Part shown: positions 29,165 through 37,107 of the stretch, piece after piece
Numbering within the stretch: the stretch's first letter is position 1
Layout of the letters: each line of letters begins with the position of its first letter
Assembly: GCF_010725725.1 (NCBI RefSeq)
Contig: NZ_AP022599.1
Span: 3,348,001-3,412,000, forward strand
DNA length: 64,000 nucleotides
Source: Mycolicibacterium pulveris
GTDB lineage: Bacteria > Actinomycetota > Actinomycetes > Mycobacteriales > Mycobacteriaceae
Direction of reading: 5' to 3'
Translations under genes and position numbers: made by a program
Notes under the pieces: model-generated
What the model was told of the DNA's origin: nothing
The model's database searches: none
Seen by the model: only the letters and a program-made list of their open reading frames with translations

Positions 29165-30706
29165 CTAGCGCCAGCTCGGCAGCCAGATCTGCATGTTCCA
29201 CGTCTCCTGCGAAATCGGAAGCCCCGTCAGGATCGGGTACAGCCACGCGAAGTTCGTGAGCACAAGCGCGACATAGAAACTCACCGCGATCAAACCGAGC
29301 GTTCGGCGCTCGGCGTTCTGGTTCGGCTTGTACAGGATGTCGCCGAGGATCAACGCGATCGCCAGCACTAGGAACGGCGCCATGGTCGACGCGTAGAAGA
29401 AGTACATCTGCCGGTCGATGCCGACGAACCACGGCAGAAAGCCCGCCCCGTAGCCGACCAGCACCGCGGCATAACGCCAGTCCCGCTTGACGAATGCCCG
29501 CCACAACGCCCAGCCCAGCACCGGCACCGCGAGGAACCACATCGCAGGCGTGCCGACCAGCATCACGGCCTTCACACACGACTGCGCGCCACAGCCGGGC
29601 ACGTCCTGGTTGTCGATCGCATACAGCACCGGGCGCAGCGACATCGGCCACGCCCACGGCTTGGACTCCCACGGGTGGTGGTTGCCGTCGGCGTTGGTCA
29701 GGCCCGCGTGAAACTTGTACACCCCGTATGTGTAATGCCACAGCGAACGCAGCGCGTCGGGGATCGGCAACACGCTGTGCTCGCCGATCGACTGGCCCAC
29801 CTCGTGTCGGTTGATCGCCGTCTCGGAGGCGAACCACGGCGTGTAGGACGCCAGATACACCAGGAACGGAATCACCACGAGCGCATACAGCGACGGCCCC
29901 AGGTCACGACGGAACGCGCCCAGCCACGGCCGCGGCACCCGGTACTGGCGGCGTGCGGCGATGTCGAACGCCAGGGTCATCACGCCGAAGAACGCGACGA
30001 AGTACAGCCCGGACCACTTTGTGGCGCAGGCCAATCCGAGAAGCACCCCGGCGCCGAACCGCCACCAACGCACCCCCAGCCGTGGGCCCCAAGGCGTTTC
30101 GCCGATCCGGCCCTCGAACAGCGCGATGTGCATGCGTTCGCGCACCTGGTCGCGGTCGACCATCAGCGCGCCGAACGCCGCGACCACGAACACCGTCAGG
30201 AACCCGTCGAGCAGCGCGGTGCGGGCGGTGACGAAGCTGACGCCGTCGGCGATCACCAACAACCCCGCGATCCCGCCGACCAGGGTCGACCGGCTGATGC
30301 GCCGCGCGATGCGCGCCACCAGCAGCACCATGATCACGCCGCACACCGCGCCGGAGAACCGCCAGCCCAGCCCGGTGTAGCCGAACAGCGCCTCACCGAG
30401 CGCGATCAGCTGCTTGCCGACGGGCGGATGCACCACCAGGCCGTAGCCCGGGTTGTCCTCGACGCCGTGGTTGTGTAGCACCTGCCAGGCCTGCGGCGCG
30501 TAGTGCTTCTCGTCGAAGATGGGGGTGCCGGCGTCGGTCGGCGACCCGAGGTTCAAGAAGCGCGTCACCGCGGCCAGCGCCGTGATGACGACCGTCATCA
30601 CCCAGCCCTGGAGCCGGTCGACGGGTCCGAAGTCGGCAACGGGCACCTGCGGCGCCGGGCTGATGGTCGGGACCGCGCGCGGCGCATCGGTGGCGGGGGC
30701 GGTCAC
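29165..30706 (-). CDS. pmt: protein O-mannosyltransferase
   Basis: The 513-residue protein is a GT39 PMT enzyme (Rv1002c). After TM1 comes TPIFDEKHYAPQAWQ, whose Asp-Glu pair is the catalytic dyad; NPGYGLVVHPPVGKQLIALGE follows in the first periplasmic loop; ten or more membrane helices are visible. It transfers mannose from polyprenyl-phosphomannose to Ser/Thr of secreted proteins during Sec export. The GTG at 30706 is preferred, since a frame that runs on to 31357 crosses rsmI antisense. Divergent from rsmI with 24 bp between starts, as in M. tuberculosis. Confidence 0.92.
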   Translation of the reverse strand: MTAPATDAPRAVPTISPAPQVPVADFGPVDRLQGWVMTVVITALAAVTRFLNLGSPTDAGTPIFDEKHYAPQAWQVLHNHGVEDNPGYGLVVHPPVGKQLIALGEALFGYTGLGWRFSGAVCGVIMVLLVARIARRISRSTLVGGIAGLLVIADGVSFVTARTALLDGFLTVFVVAAFGALMVDRDQVRERMHIALFEGRIGETPWGPRLGVRWWRFGAGVLLGLACATKWSGLYFVAFFGVMTLAFDIAARRQYRVPRPWLGAFRRDLGPSLYALVVIPFLVYLASYTPWFASETAINRHEVGQSIGEHSVLPIPDALRSLWHYTYGVYKFHAGLTNADGNHHPWESKPWAWPMSLRPVLYAIDNQDVPGCGAQSCVKAVMLVGTPAMWFLAVPVLGWALWRAFVKRDWRYAAVLVGYGAGFLPWFVGIDRQMYFFYASTMAPFLVLAIALILGDILYKPNQNAERRTLGLIAVSFYVALVLTNFAWLYPILTGLPISQETWNMQIWLPSWR

Positions 30707-30730
30707 GCCTGCGATCGTAGGCTGTCGGGC

Positions 30731-31567
30731 ATGAGTGTCGGCCGGCTGTTGATCGCCGCCACGCCGTTGGGTCAGCCGTCGGACGCCTCGGCGCGGCTGG
30801 TCAGGGCGCTGGGCAGCGCCGACGTCGTCGCCGCCGAGGACACCCGCCGCGTGCGTACGCTCGCGGCCGCGCTGGAGGTCAAACTCATCGGCAAGGTCGT
30901 CAGCCTCTTCGACCAGAACGAGGCGACCCGGGTGCCGCGGCTGGTCGACGAGATCAGGGGCGGTGCCACCGTGCTGATGGTCAGCGACGCCGGCATGCCG
31001 CTGATCAGCGACCCGGGCTACCGGCTGGTGACGGCCTGCATCGACGCCGGTCTGCCGATCAGCTGCCTGCCGGGGCCGTCCGCGGTGACGACGGCGCTGG
31101 CGGTGTCGGGGCTGTCGGCCGACAAGTTCTGTTTCGAGGGGTTCGCGCCGCGCAAGCAGGCGGCCCGCAAGACCTGGCTGAAGACGTTGGCGACCGAGCC
31201 GCGCACCGCTGTGTTCTTCGAGTCGCCGCGCCGGCTCGCCGAGACGCTCGTCGACGCCGTCGACGTGCTGGGTCCGGACCGCCGCGCCGTGGTGTGCCGC
31301 GAGCTGACCAAGACCCACGAGGAGGTGGTGCGCGGCCCGCTGGCCGAGCTGGCCCACTGGGCGGCCGACGGGGTGCTCGGCGAGATCACCGTCGTGCTGG
31401 CCGGAGCGGTGGTGCAGGCCGACCTCGACGCCCTGGTGGTCGAGGTCAACAAGCTGGTCGATGACGGGGTGCGGGTCAAGGACGCGTGCGCGGAGGTCAT
31501 CGCCGCGAACCCGGGCTCGCCGTCACGGCGCGAGCTGTACGACGCGGTCCTGCGGTCGCGCTCCTGA
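30731..31567 (+). CDS. rsmI: 16S rRNA 2'-O-ribose C1402 methyltransferase
   Basis: The 278-residue protein is a SPOUT-unrelated tetrapyrrole-methylase-fold enzyme. Motifs: LLIAATPLGQPSD at the N-terminus (a variant of the usual TPIGN), AEDTRR, VSDAGMPLISDPG and LPGPSAVTTAL, then FEGFAPRK and FFESPRR. RsmI methylates the ribose of C1402 of 16S rRNA with SAM. The ATG 30731 follows the divergent pmt start by 24 bp. Its last 45 bases overlap the 3' end of the convergent pabB gene. Confidence 0.93.
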   Translation: MSVGRLLIAATPLGQPSDASARLVRALGSADVVAAEDTRRVRTLAAALEVKLIGKVVSLFDQNEATRVPRLVDEIRGGATVLMVSDAGMPLISDPGYRLVTACIDAGLPISCLPGPSAVTTALAVSGLSADKFCFEGFAPRKQAARKTWLKTLATEPRTAVFFESPRRLAETLVDAVDVLGPDRRAVVCRELTKTHEEVVRGPLAELAHWAADGVLGEITVVLAGAVVQADLDALVVEVNKLVDDGVRVKDACAEVIAANPGSPSRRELYDAVLRSRS

Positions 31568-32773
31568 GCCGATGATCGGTGCCGCCTTGTGCAGGCACTC
31601 CTGCCATTCGCGGTCGGGATCGGAGTCGGCGGTGATGCCGCCGCCGACACCCAGCACGGCGTTGCCCGCGGCGTCGAACTCGACGGTGCGGATCGCGACG
31701 TTGAGCTCGGTGCCCGCCACTGGAGAAGCGAAACCAACAGTGCCGCAATAGATTCCGCGCCGACCGGGCTCCCAGCCGCGCAGCAGCTGCCGGGCCCGCG
31801 TCTTCGGTGTTCCCGTCACCGACGCGGGAGGAAACGTCGCGTCGAGCACGGCGGCCATCGGCACGTCGACACCGACCCTGGCCGTCACGGTCGACACCAG
31901 GTGCCACACTCCCGGCGCCGGCCGTACCGCGAGAAGTTCCGGTACCGTCACCGACCCGGTGCTCGCCACGCGGCCCAGATCGTTGCGCACCAGGTCGACG
32001 ATCATGATGTTCTCGGCCACGTCCTTGACCGAGGCGCGCAGTTGGGCGGGGTCGGCATACCGGGGCAGCGTGCCCTTGATCGGGCTGGACGCGATCGCCT
32101 CACCGCGCCTGCGCAGGAACAGCTCCGGTGACAGTGACGCCACCGCACCCCAGTCACCGGCGACGTACGCCGCGCGGGCGGGGCGGGTGCGCTGCACCGC
32201 GTCGACGAAGAAGTCCGCCGGCGCACCGGCGATCCGGCCGCGAAACTGTGTGCACACGCATGCCTGGTAGACCTCGCCCGCCGCGATCGTGTCCAGGCAC
32301 GCCGAGACCCCGCGTCGATGCGCGTCGCGGTCGGCCTCCTCCCATACGACCTCACACGGCGACGAGGCGACCGGCCCGGCGAGGGCGTCAGCCACCCACG
32401 CCGAAAGCGCTGTGCCGGAGAGCGATTCATACCACCACTGGCCGTCGCGGTCCTGACGCAGGACAGAGTCCGACCACCCGCCTGCGGCCTCGGGGATGCG
32501 CGGCCCGGCCCCGTCGGCGCCGGCGTCGGGATAGGACAGGTAGCCGAACCAGCCGCCGCCGACCGCCCCTGCCGATGCTCCCGGGGCGACGTCGAACACC
32601 GCCGTGACGTCGACGGGCGTGACAGCCACCGACGGCGCGATGACGGCGGTGGACTCGAACCAGTCGCCGATCAGTGCAGCGGGCGGCGGTATGCCGTGCC
32701 GGGCGGTCGCCGCCGCGACGGCGCCCAACACCGCAGGGGCGCTGCCCAGGTCGCCGAGCAGGTCGATGCGCAC
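31523..32773 (-). CDS. pabB: aminodeoxychorismate synthase component I
   Basis: The 416-residue protein is a chorismate-binding enzyme of the PabB/TrpE/MenF superfamily. The C-terminal catalytic region is recognisable: SPELFLRRRGEAIASSPIKGTLPR, AENIMIVDLVRNDLGRV, and TFPPASVTGTPKTRARQLL followed by GRRGIYCGTVGF. It makes 4-amino-4-deoxychorismate for folate with a PabA glutaminase, which is not adjacent. It matches Rv1005c. The 3' end overlaps rsmI by 45 bp on the other strand. The 12-bp gap to the upstream sigma gene (same strand) could allow some read-through from that operon. Confidence 0.9.
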   Translation of the reverse strand: MRIDLLGDLGSAPAVLGAVAAATARHGIPPPAALIGDWFESTAVIAPSVAVTPVDVTAVFDVAPGASAGAVGGGWFGYLSYPDAGADGAGPRIPEAAGGWSDSVLRQDRDGQWWYESLSGTALSAWVADALAGPVASSPCEVVWEEADRDAHRRGVSACLDTIAAGEVYQACVCTQFRGRIAGAPADFFVDAVQRTRPARAAYVAGDWGAVASLSPELFLRRRGEAIASSPIKGTLPRYADPAQLRASVKDVAENIMIVDLVRNDLGRVASTGSVTVPELLAVRPAPGVWHLVSTVTARVGVDVPMAAVLDATFPPASVTGTPKTRARQLLRGWEPGRRGIYCGTVGFASPVAGTELNVAIRTVEFDAAGNAVLGVGGGITADSDPDREWQECLHKAAPIIGSGARPQDRVVQLAP

Positions 32774-32785
32774 CGACTCAGCTTG

Positions 32786-33691
32786 TCAGATGCTCCGCGT
32801 GATCTCGCGGGGGATGTCGATGCCCGCCAGTTTCTCCGGGTTGCGCATCGCGTAGAAGTGCGAGATCCGCCCGTCGATGATCTCGACGGTGATGACGCCT
32901 TCGAAGCTGTCGCCCAGGTAGAGCTTGAGCGCCGGGGCGTTGTTGTACATCGCCGGCTCGACGCGGCCGCGTTCCCCGGCGCCGCGGACCAGCCCGACCA
33001 GCACCCTGGCGACTTTCTCGGCGCCGATCACCGGCCTGCGGGCGGCGCTGACCTTGCCGTCGCTGTCGGCGGTCCAGGTGACGTCGTCGGTGAGCATCTC
33101 CAGCAGCGCGTCCACGTCGCCGCTCGACGCCGCCGCGAAGAACCGGGCGGTGATCTCCTCCGACAGCTTCGGATCGACCGGCTCGAACCGCTTGCGCCGC
33201 GACTGCACGTGCGCGCGGGCCCGGTGCGCCATCTGGCGCACCGCGACCGTCGACTTGCCGATGGTGTCGGCGATCTCGTCGTGGCTGAAGCCGAACACCT
33301 CGCGCAGCACGAACACCGCGCGCTCGTCGGGGCTCAGCGTCTCCAGCACCACCAGCATCGCCATCGAAACCGACTCGGCGAGAACGACATCCGAGGACGC
33401 ATCGGTAGGCTCGACCAGCAGCGGCTCGGGCAGCCACGGGCCGATGTACTCCTCGCGCCTGCGTGATTGCGCCCGCAGCGCGTTGAGGGCCTGCCGGGTG
33501 ACGAGCTGGGCGAGGTAGGCCTTGGTGTCGTTCACGGTCGCCAGGTCCACCTCCGCCCAGCGCAAGTAGCTTTCCTGCAGCACGTCGTCGGATTCGGTTG
33601 CGCTGCCCAGGATCTCGTAGGCGATCGTGAACAGCAGCGGACGCAGCAGCGTGAACCGCTCGACGTGTTCGTCACCCGGCCCGGTGTTCAT
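32786..33691 (-). CDS. ECF41-type sigma factor, SigJ-like (copy 1)
   Basis: The 301-residue protein combines ECF sigma regions 2 and 4 with a C-terminal SnoaL/NTF2-like domain, the ECF41 architecture of M. tuberculosis SigJ. ECF41 marks are present: YIGPWLPEPLL in the linker (WLPEP at 86-90), DSDGKVSAARRPVIG and YAMRNPEKLAGI near the end. In this group the C-terminal domain itself controls activity, replacing an anti-sigma factor. It overlaps the upstream flavoprotein stop by 4 bp, so both are translated together. It is strikingly similar to copy 2 at 36199-37107. Confidence 0.92.
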   Translation of the reverse strand: MNTGPGDEHVERFTLLRPLLFTIAYEILGSATESDDVLQESYLRWAEVDLATVNDTKAYLAQLVTRQALNALRAQSRRREEYIGPWLPEPLLVEPTDASSDVVLAESVSMAMLVVLETLSPDERAVFVLREVFGFSHDEIADTIGKSTVAVRQMAHRARAHVQSRRKRFEPVDPKLSEEITARFFAAASSGDVDALLEMLTDDVTWTADSDGKVSAARRPVIGAEKVARVLVGLVRGAGERGRVEPAMYNNAPALKLYLGDSFEGVITVEIIDGRISHFYAMRNPEKLAGIDIPREITRSI

Positions 33692-34869
33692 CGCACCGAC
33701 GCTACCTCGACGGACGCCGCCGCCTGGGTCAATCGGCGCCGACGGTCGGGGTCCTTCTTGTAGGTGTAGGAGCCCGGCTTGTCGGCCTCACCGCGCAGCC
33801 ACTTGAGCGTCCATCTGCACACCTGTTCCTTGATGACCGCGCCCGTGCGCCCACCGATGTAGAGCCGCCGCGGCGTGTCGTCAATGTTGTTGAACTGGAA
33901 CGTGCCCGACTTGCGGCCCAAGCTGATGCACTGACCGGCCATCCCGTGGGCCACGTCGGCGGGCTCTTCACCGGCCAGCCGCGACAGCACCGTGTTCGCG
34001 GCCTGCGCACCCAGCGGCAGGGCCGCCTGGCAGCTCATCCGCCATGGCAGATTCGACGGCGACCCGGCGTCTCCCGCCGCCACGATGCGGCTGTCGTCGA
34101 CGCTGGTGAGCGTTTCGTCGGTCAGCAGCCGGCCCAGCGCATCGGTGCGCAGGCCGCTTGCCGCCGCCAGGCCGGGCACGCCGAAGCCCGCGGTCCACAC
34201 GGTCACCGCGCTCGGCAACCGGCGGCCGTCGTCGAGGACGACGTGGTCGGAGCCCGCCTGCGCAACGGTGGCGCCGTCGAGCACCGTCACCCCGAGGCGG
34301 GCCAGCCGTTTGGCCACTGACCGCCGGCCGGTAGCGGCCAGTGTGGGCCCCAGCGCGTCGGTCACCAGCGTGACCGGACGGCCGGCCTCGGCGAACTCGG
34401 CGGCCGCCTCGATACCGGTCAGCCCGCCGCCGACCACCACGATCGGCTCGGTCTGCGCGACCTCGGCCAGGCGTTCGGCCAGCCGCTGTGCCTGCTCGAA
34501 TTCGCTTAGCGGGTAAGCATTCTCGGCTGCGCCCGGCACCGATGCGGGCACCTTGCCGGTGCTGCCGACGGCGTACACCAGGTAGTCGTAGCGCAGCGTG
34601 TCGCCGGACACCAGCTCGACGGTGCGGGCGGCCGCGTCGACCCGCGCGGCGCTGTCGACCACCACGCGCACGCCGTCGGCAAGCACCGCCGAGTAGTCGG
34701 CGACCGCGTCGTCGTTACCGGCGACCAGTTGGTGCAGCCGGATCCGCTCGACGAACTGCGGTCTGGGGTTCACCAGCGTCACATCGGCGGCGGCGCTGAG
34801 CCGGTTGGCGGCCATCACCCCGGCATACCCACCGCCGATCACGACGACGTGTGTGCTCTGTGTAGTCAT
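33688..34869 (-). CDS. NDH-2-like FAD/NAD(P) oxidoreductase (copy 1)
   Basis: The 393-residue flavoprotein has the FAD loop VVVIGGGYAG (8-17), an NAD(P) loop IVVVGGGLTGIEAAAEF in the middle, and the second FAD site IVAAGDAGSPS. It belongs to the NDH-2/Fdr group (pyridine nucleotide-disulfide oxidoreductase fold without redox cysteines). A C-terminal amphipathic stretch rich in Lys/Arg could bind the membrane. ECF41 sigma genes usually sit beside an oxidoreductase or carboxymuconolactone decarboxylase gene that they activate. ATG 34869 follows AAGGAG. Overlaps the sigma gene by 4 bp. Confidence 0.88.
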   Translation of the reverse strand: MTTQSTHVVVIGGGYAGVMAANRLSAAADVTLVNPRPQFVERIRLHQLVAGNDDAVADYSAVLADGVRVVVDSAARVDAAARTVELVSGDTLRYDYLVYAVGSTGKVPASVPGAAENAYPLSEFEQAQRLAERLAEVAQTEPIVVVGGGLTGIEAAAEFAEAGRPVTLVTDALGPTLAATGRRSVAKRLARLGVTVLDGATVAQAGSDHVVLDDGRRLPSAVTVWTAGFGVPGLAAASGLRTDALGRLLTDETLTSVDDSRIVAAGDAGSPSNLPWRMSCQAALPLGAQAANTVLSRLAGEEPADVAHGMAGQCISLGRKSGTFQFNNIDDTPRRLYIGGRTGAVIKEQVCRWTLKWLRGEADKPGSYTYKKDPDRRRRLTQAAASVEVASVR

Positions 34870-34917
34870 TTCGGTCTCTCCTTGGAACATCCGGCTCCCC
34901 GTTGAGCCGGTCTGACC

Positions 34918-36126
34918 TCAAGACACCGTTGGCATCGGCGATGTGACCGTCGACGGGCCGGATGTGGTCGACGTCACGTTCGGTTCGGGCCGTGGGCCAC
35001 CCTTGAACCAGAAGCTGGATCCGGGCTTGCGGGCCTCGCGGCGGATACCCCACACCGTGCCCTTGCAGACCGCCTCCTTGATCGCCGCACCGAGCCGACC
35101 CGGGATGTAGAACCGCACCGCGGTGTCGTCCTGACGCGCGAACTGGATGACGGCCGCGCGACGCCCGAGGCTGACGTTGGACCCCGCGAAGCCGTACTGC
35201 ATCGCCGCGGGCTCGGTGCCCGCGATCCGGCTCAATACGGTGTTGGCCGCCTGCGGCCCCAGCTGGGAGGCGGACTGGCAGCTCATCCGCAGCGGCACTC
35301 CCGACGGGGAGGCGGAGTCACCCGCGGCGACGATGCGCGGATCGTCCACGCTGGTCAGGGTCTCGTCGGTGAGCAACCGGCCCAGCGCGTCGGTGCGCAG
35401 GCCGCTGCGCGCGGCCAGGGCGGGCACACCGAAGCCGGCCGTCCACACGGTCAGCGCGCTCGGGCGCACCGCACCGTCGGCGAACACCACCGCGTCCCGG
35501 CGCACCGCGATCACCGTGTCGCTCTCGAGGATCTTGACCCCGCGCTTGCGCAACCACTTGGCCGCCGAGCGCCGGCCCTGCGCCGAAAGACTCGGAAGCA
35601 GCCGACCGCCGCAGACCAGCGTGACATTGCGGCCCTGCTCGGCCAGCTCGGCGGCCGTCTCGGTACCGGTGAGCCCGGCGCCCACCACGGTGACGGGCGC
35701 GTCCGGGTGCAGTTCGTCCAGCGCCGCATGCAGCCGCTGCGCGTATTCCAATTCCGCGATGGGATAGGCGAATTCGGCTGCACCCGATACTTCATCGGGT
35801 ACCGCGCCGGTGCTGCCGACGGCGTAGATCACATAGTCGTACGCCAGGGTGTCACCGGACGCCAGCGCCACGGTGCGCGATGCGGTGTCGATGCGGACGG
35901 CGGCGTCGACGACGAGGCGGATGCCCTCGCCGAGCAGCGTGCCGTAATCCACGGTGGCACTGCCGCTGTCGGCCACCAACTGGTGTAGCCGGATCCGTTC
36001 GACGAACTGCGGTCTGGGGTTCACCAGCGTGATGTCCACGTCGTCGCGCATCCGCAGGTGGTTGGCTGCCAGCGTTCCGGCGTAACCGCCGCCGATGACG
36101 ACGACGCGCGCGCGCTTCTCGGTCAT
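34918..36126 (-). CDS. NDH-2-like FAD/NAD(P) oxidoreductase (copy 2, without sigma partner)
   Basis: A 402-residue paralogue with the same three nucleotide-binding sites: VVVIGGGYAG, VTVVGAGLTGTETAAELAE and IVAAGDSASPSG. The region NPRQFVERIRLHQLVA-like block near residue 40 is nearly identical among the three copies. Unlike the others it has no sigma gene behind it; the next gene downstream is another flavoprotein. GAGAGGAG precedes the ATG. Its C-terminal tail is Thr/Pro/Ser-rich, and the last nine codons also carry the promoter-like motif of copy 1. Confidence 0.88.
   Translation of the reverse strand: MTEKRARVVVIGGGYAGTLAANHLRMRDDVDITLVNPRPQFVERIRLHQLVADSGSATVDYGTLLGEGIRLVVDAAVRIDTASRTVALASGDTLAYDYVIYAVGSTGAVPDEVSGAAEFAYPIAELEYAQRLHAALDELHPDAPVTVVGAGLTGTETAAELAEQGRNVTLVCGGRLLPSLSAQGRRSAAKWLRKRGVKILESDTVIAVRRDAVVFADGAVRPSALTVWTAGFGVPALAARSGLRTDALGRLLTDETLTSVDDPRIVAAGDSASPSGVPLRMSCQSASQLGPQAANTVLSRIAGTEPAAMQYGFAGSNVSLGRRAAVIQFARQDDTAVRFYIPGRLGAAIKEAVCKGTVWGIRREARKPGSSFWFKGGPRPEPNVTSTTSGPSTVTSPMPTVS
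34921..34947 (-). promoter_or_regulatory. ECF41-like promoter of flavoprotein copy 1, inside the end of copy 2
   Basis: Read on the minus strand this is GTCACA, 15 bp, GTGTCT, ending 51 bp before the start codon at 34869. It is preceded by CGG and followed by NGAG as in the other two sites (shared core CGGTGTCTNGAG). The -35 half matches the TGTCACA element known for ECF41 promoters. The whole motif lies in the last nine codons of the upstream gene. Confidence 0.65.
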
Positions 36127-36158
36127 GATGCTCCTCTCGTGAAGGGGTGTTGCCCTCT

Positions 36159-36186
36159 AGACACCGCGCGTCGGCGCGGTGTGACA
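36159..36186 (-). promoter_or_regulatory. ECF41-like promoter of flavoprotein copy 2
   Basis: Minus strand: TGTCACA (36186-36180), 15 bp after the final A, then GTGTCT (36164-36159), 32 bp before the start at 36126. It lies in the 72-bp gap behind sigma copy 2, so copy 2 can be transcribed independently. This is the best match of the three to the published ECF41 -35 element. Confidence 0.7.
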
Positions 36187-36198
36187 GGTCGGCTCGGG

Positions 36199-37107
36199 TT
36201 ATCGGCGGATCGTGCGCGGTTGGGCGATCCCGGCCAGTTTCTCCGGATTGGCCATCGCGTAGAAGTTGGTGATCCTGCCGTCGAGAACCTCGACCAGAAA
36301 CACGCCCAGCGCCTCGTCGCCGTCGTAGACGATCATGGCCGGGGCGTTGTTGCAGTTCACCGTCTCGAACCGGAGGTTGGGCACCCGCTCCGGGCCCCTG
36401 CGCAGGAACGAGACGAGCAGCGCCGCCACCTTCTTGGCGCCCACCACGGGCCTGCGGACGGCCGGGGCCTTGCCGCCGCTGTCGGCGGTCCAGGTGGCGT
36501 CGGGTGCCAGCATCGACAGCAGTTGGTCCATGTCCCCGTTGGCCGCGGTGGCCATGAACTGCTCGGCGATGCGCGCCGACGTGGCGAAGTCGACGGGTTT
36601 CATCCGGCGTCGCCGCGACTGCACATGTTCGCGAGCGCGGTACGCCATCTGGCGCACCGCGCTCGCGGATTTGTCGATGGTCGACGCGATCTCGTCGTGG
36701 CTGAACCCGAACACCTCGTGCAGCACGAACACCGCGCGTTCGTCGGGGGTGAGCGTCTCGAGCACCACCAGCATCGCCATCGAAACCGACTCGGCGAGAA
36801 TGACATCCGAGGACGCATCGGTCGATTCGAGCAGCAGCGGCTCGGGCAGCCACGGGCCGACGTAGTCCTCCCTGCGCCTGGTCCGGGCCCGCAACGCGTT
36901 GAGCGCCTGCCGGGTCACCAACTGCGCCAGGTACGACTTGGTGTCACGCACCGTCGCCAGGTCCACATCTGCCCACCGCAAATAGCTGTCCTGCAGTACA
37001 TCATCGGATTCGGTCGCGCTACCGAGGATCTCGTAGGCGATCGTGAACAGCAGCGGTCGCAGGTGGGTGAACCGTTCGGCGTGCTCGTCGCCGCGGGTGG
37101 CGGTCAC
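36199..37107 (-). CDS. ECF41-type sigma factor, SigJ-like (copy 2)
   Basis: A 302-residue ECF41 sigma factor with the same layout as copy 1: sigma region 2 (FTIAYEILGSATESDDVLQ), linker YVGPWLPEPLL, region 4 (FGFSHDEIASTIDKSASAVRQM), and the SnoaL-like end with DSGGKAPAVRRPV and YAMANPEKLAG. The N-terminal two-thirds is almost the same as copy 1, while the C-terminal domain has diverged more (for example NLRFETVNCNNAPAM). This suggests different control of activity but similar promoter choice. It overlaps the upstream flavoprotein stop by 4 bp. Confidence 0.92.
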   Translation of the reverse strand: MTATRGDEHAERFTHLRPLLFTIAYEILGSATESDDVLQDSYLRWADVDLATVRDTKSYLAQLVTRQALNALRARTRRREDYVGPWLPEPLLLESTDASSDVILAESVSMAMLVVLETLTPDERAVFVLHEVFGFSHDEIASTIDKSASAVRQMAYRAREHVQSRRRRMKPVDFATSARIAEQFMATAANGDMDQLLSMLAPDATWTADSGGKAPAVRRPVVGAKKVAALLVSFLRRGPERVPNLRFETVNCNNAPAMIVYDGDEALGVFLVEVLDGRITNFYAMANPEKLAGIAQPRTIRR

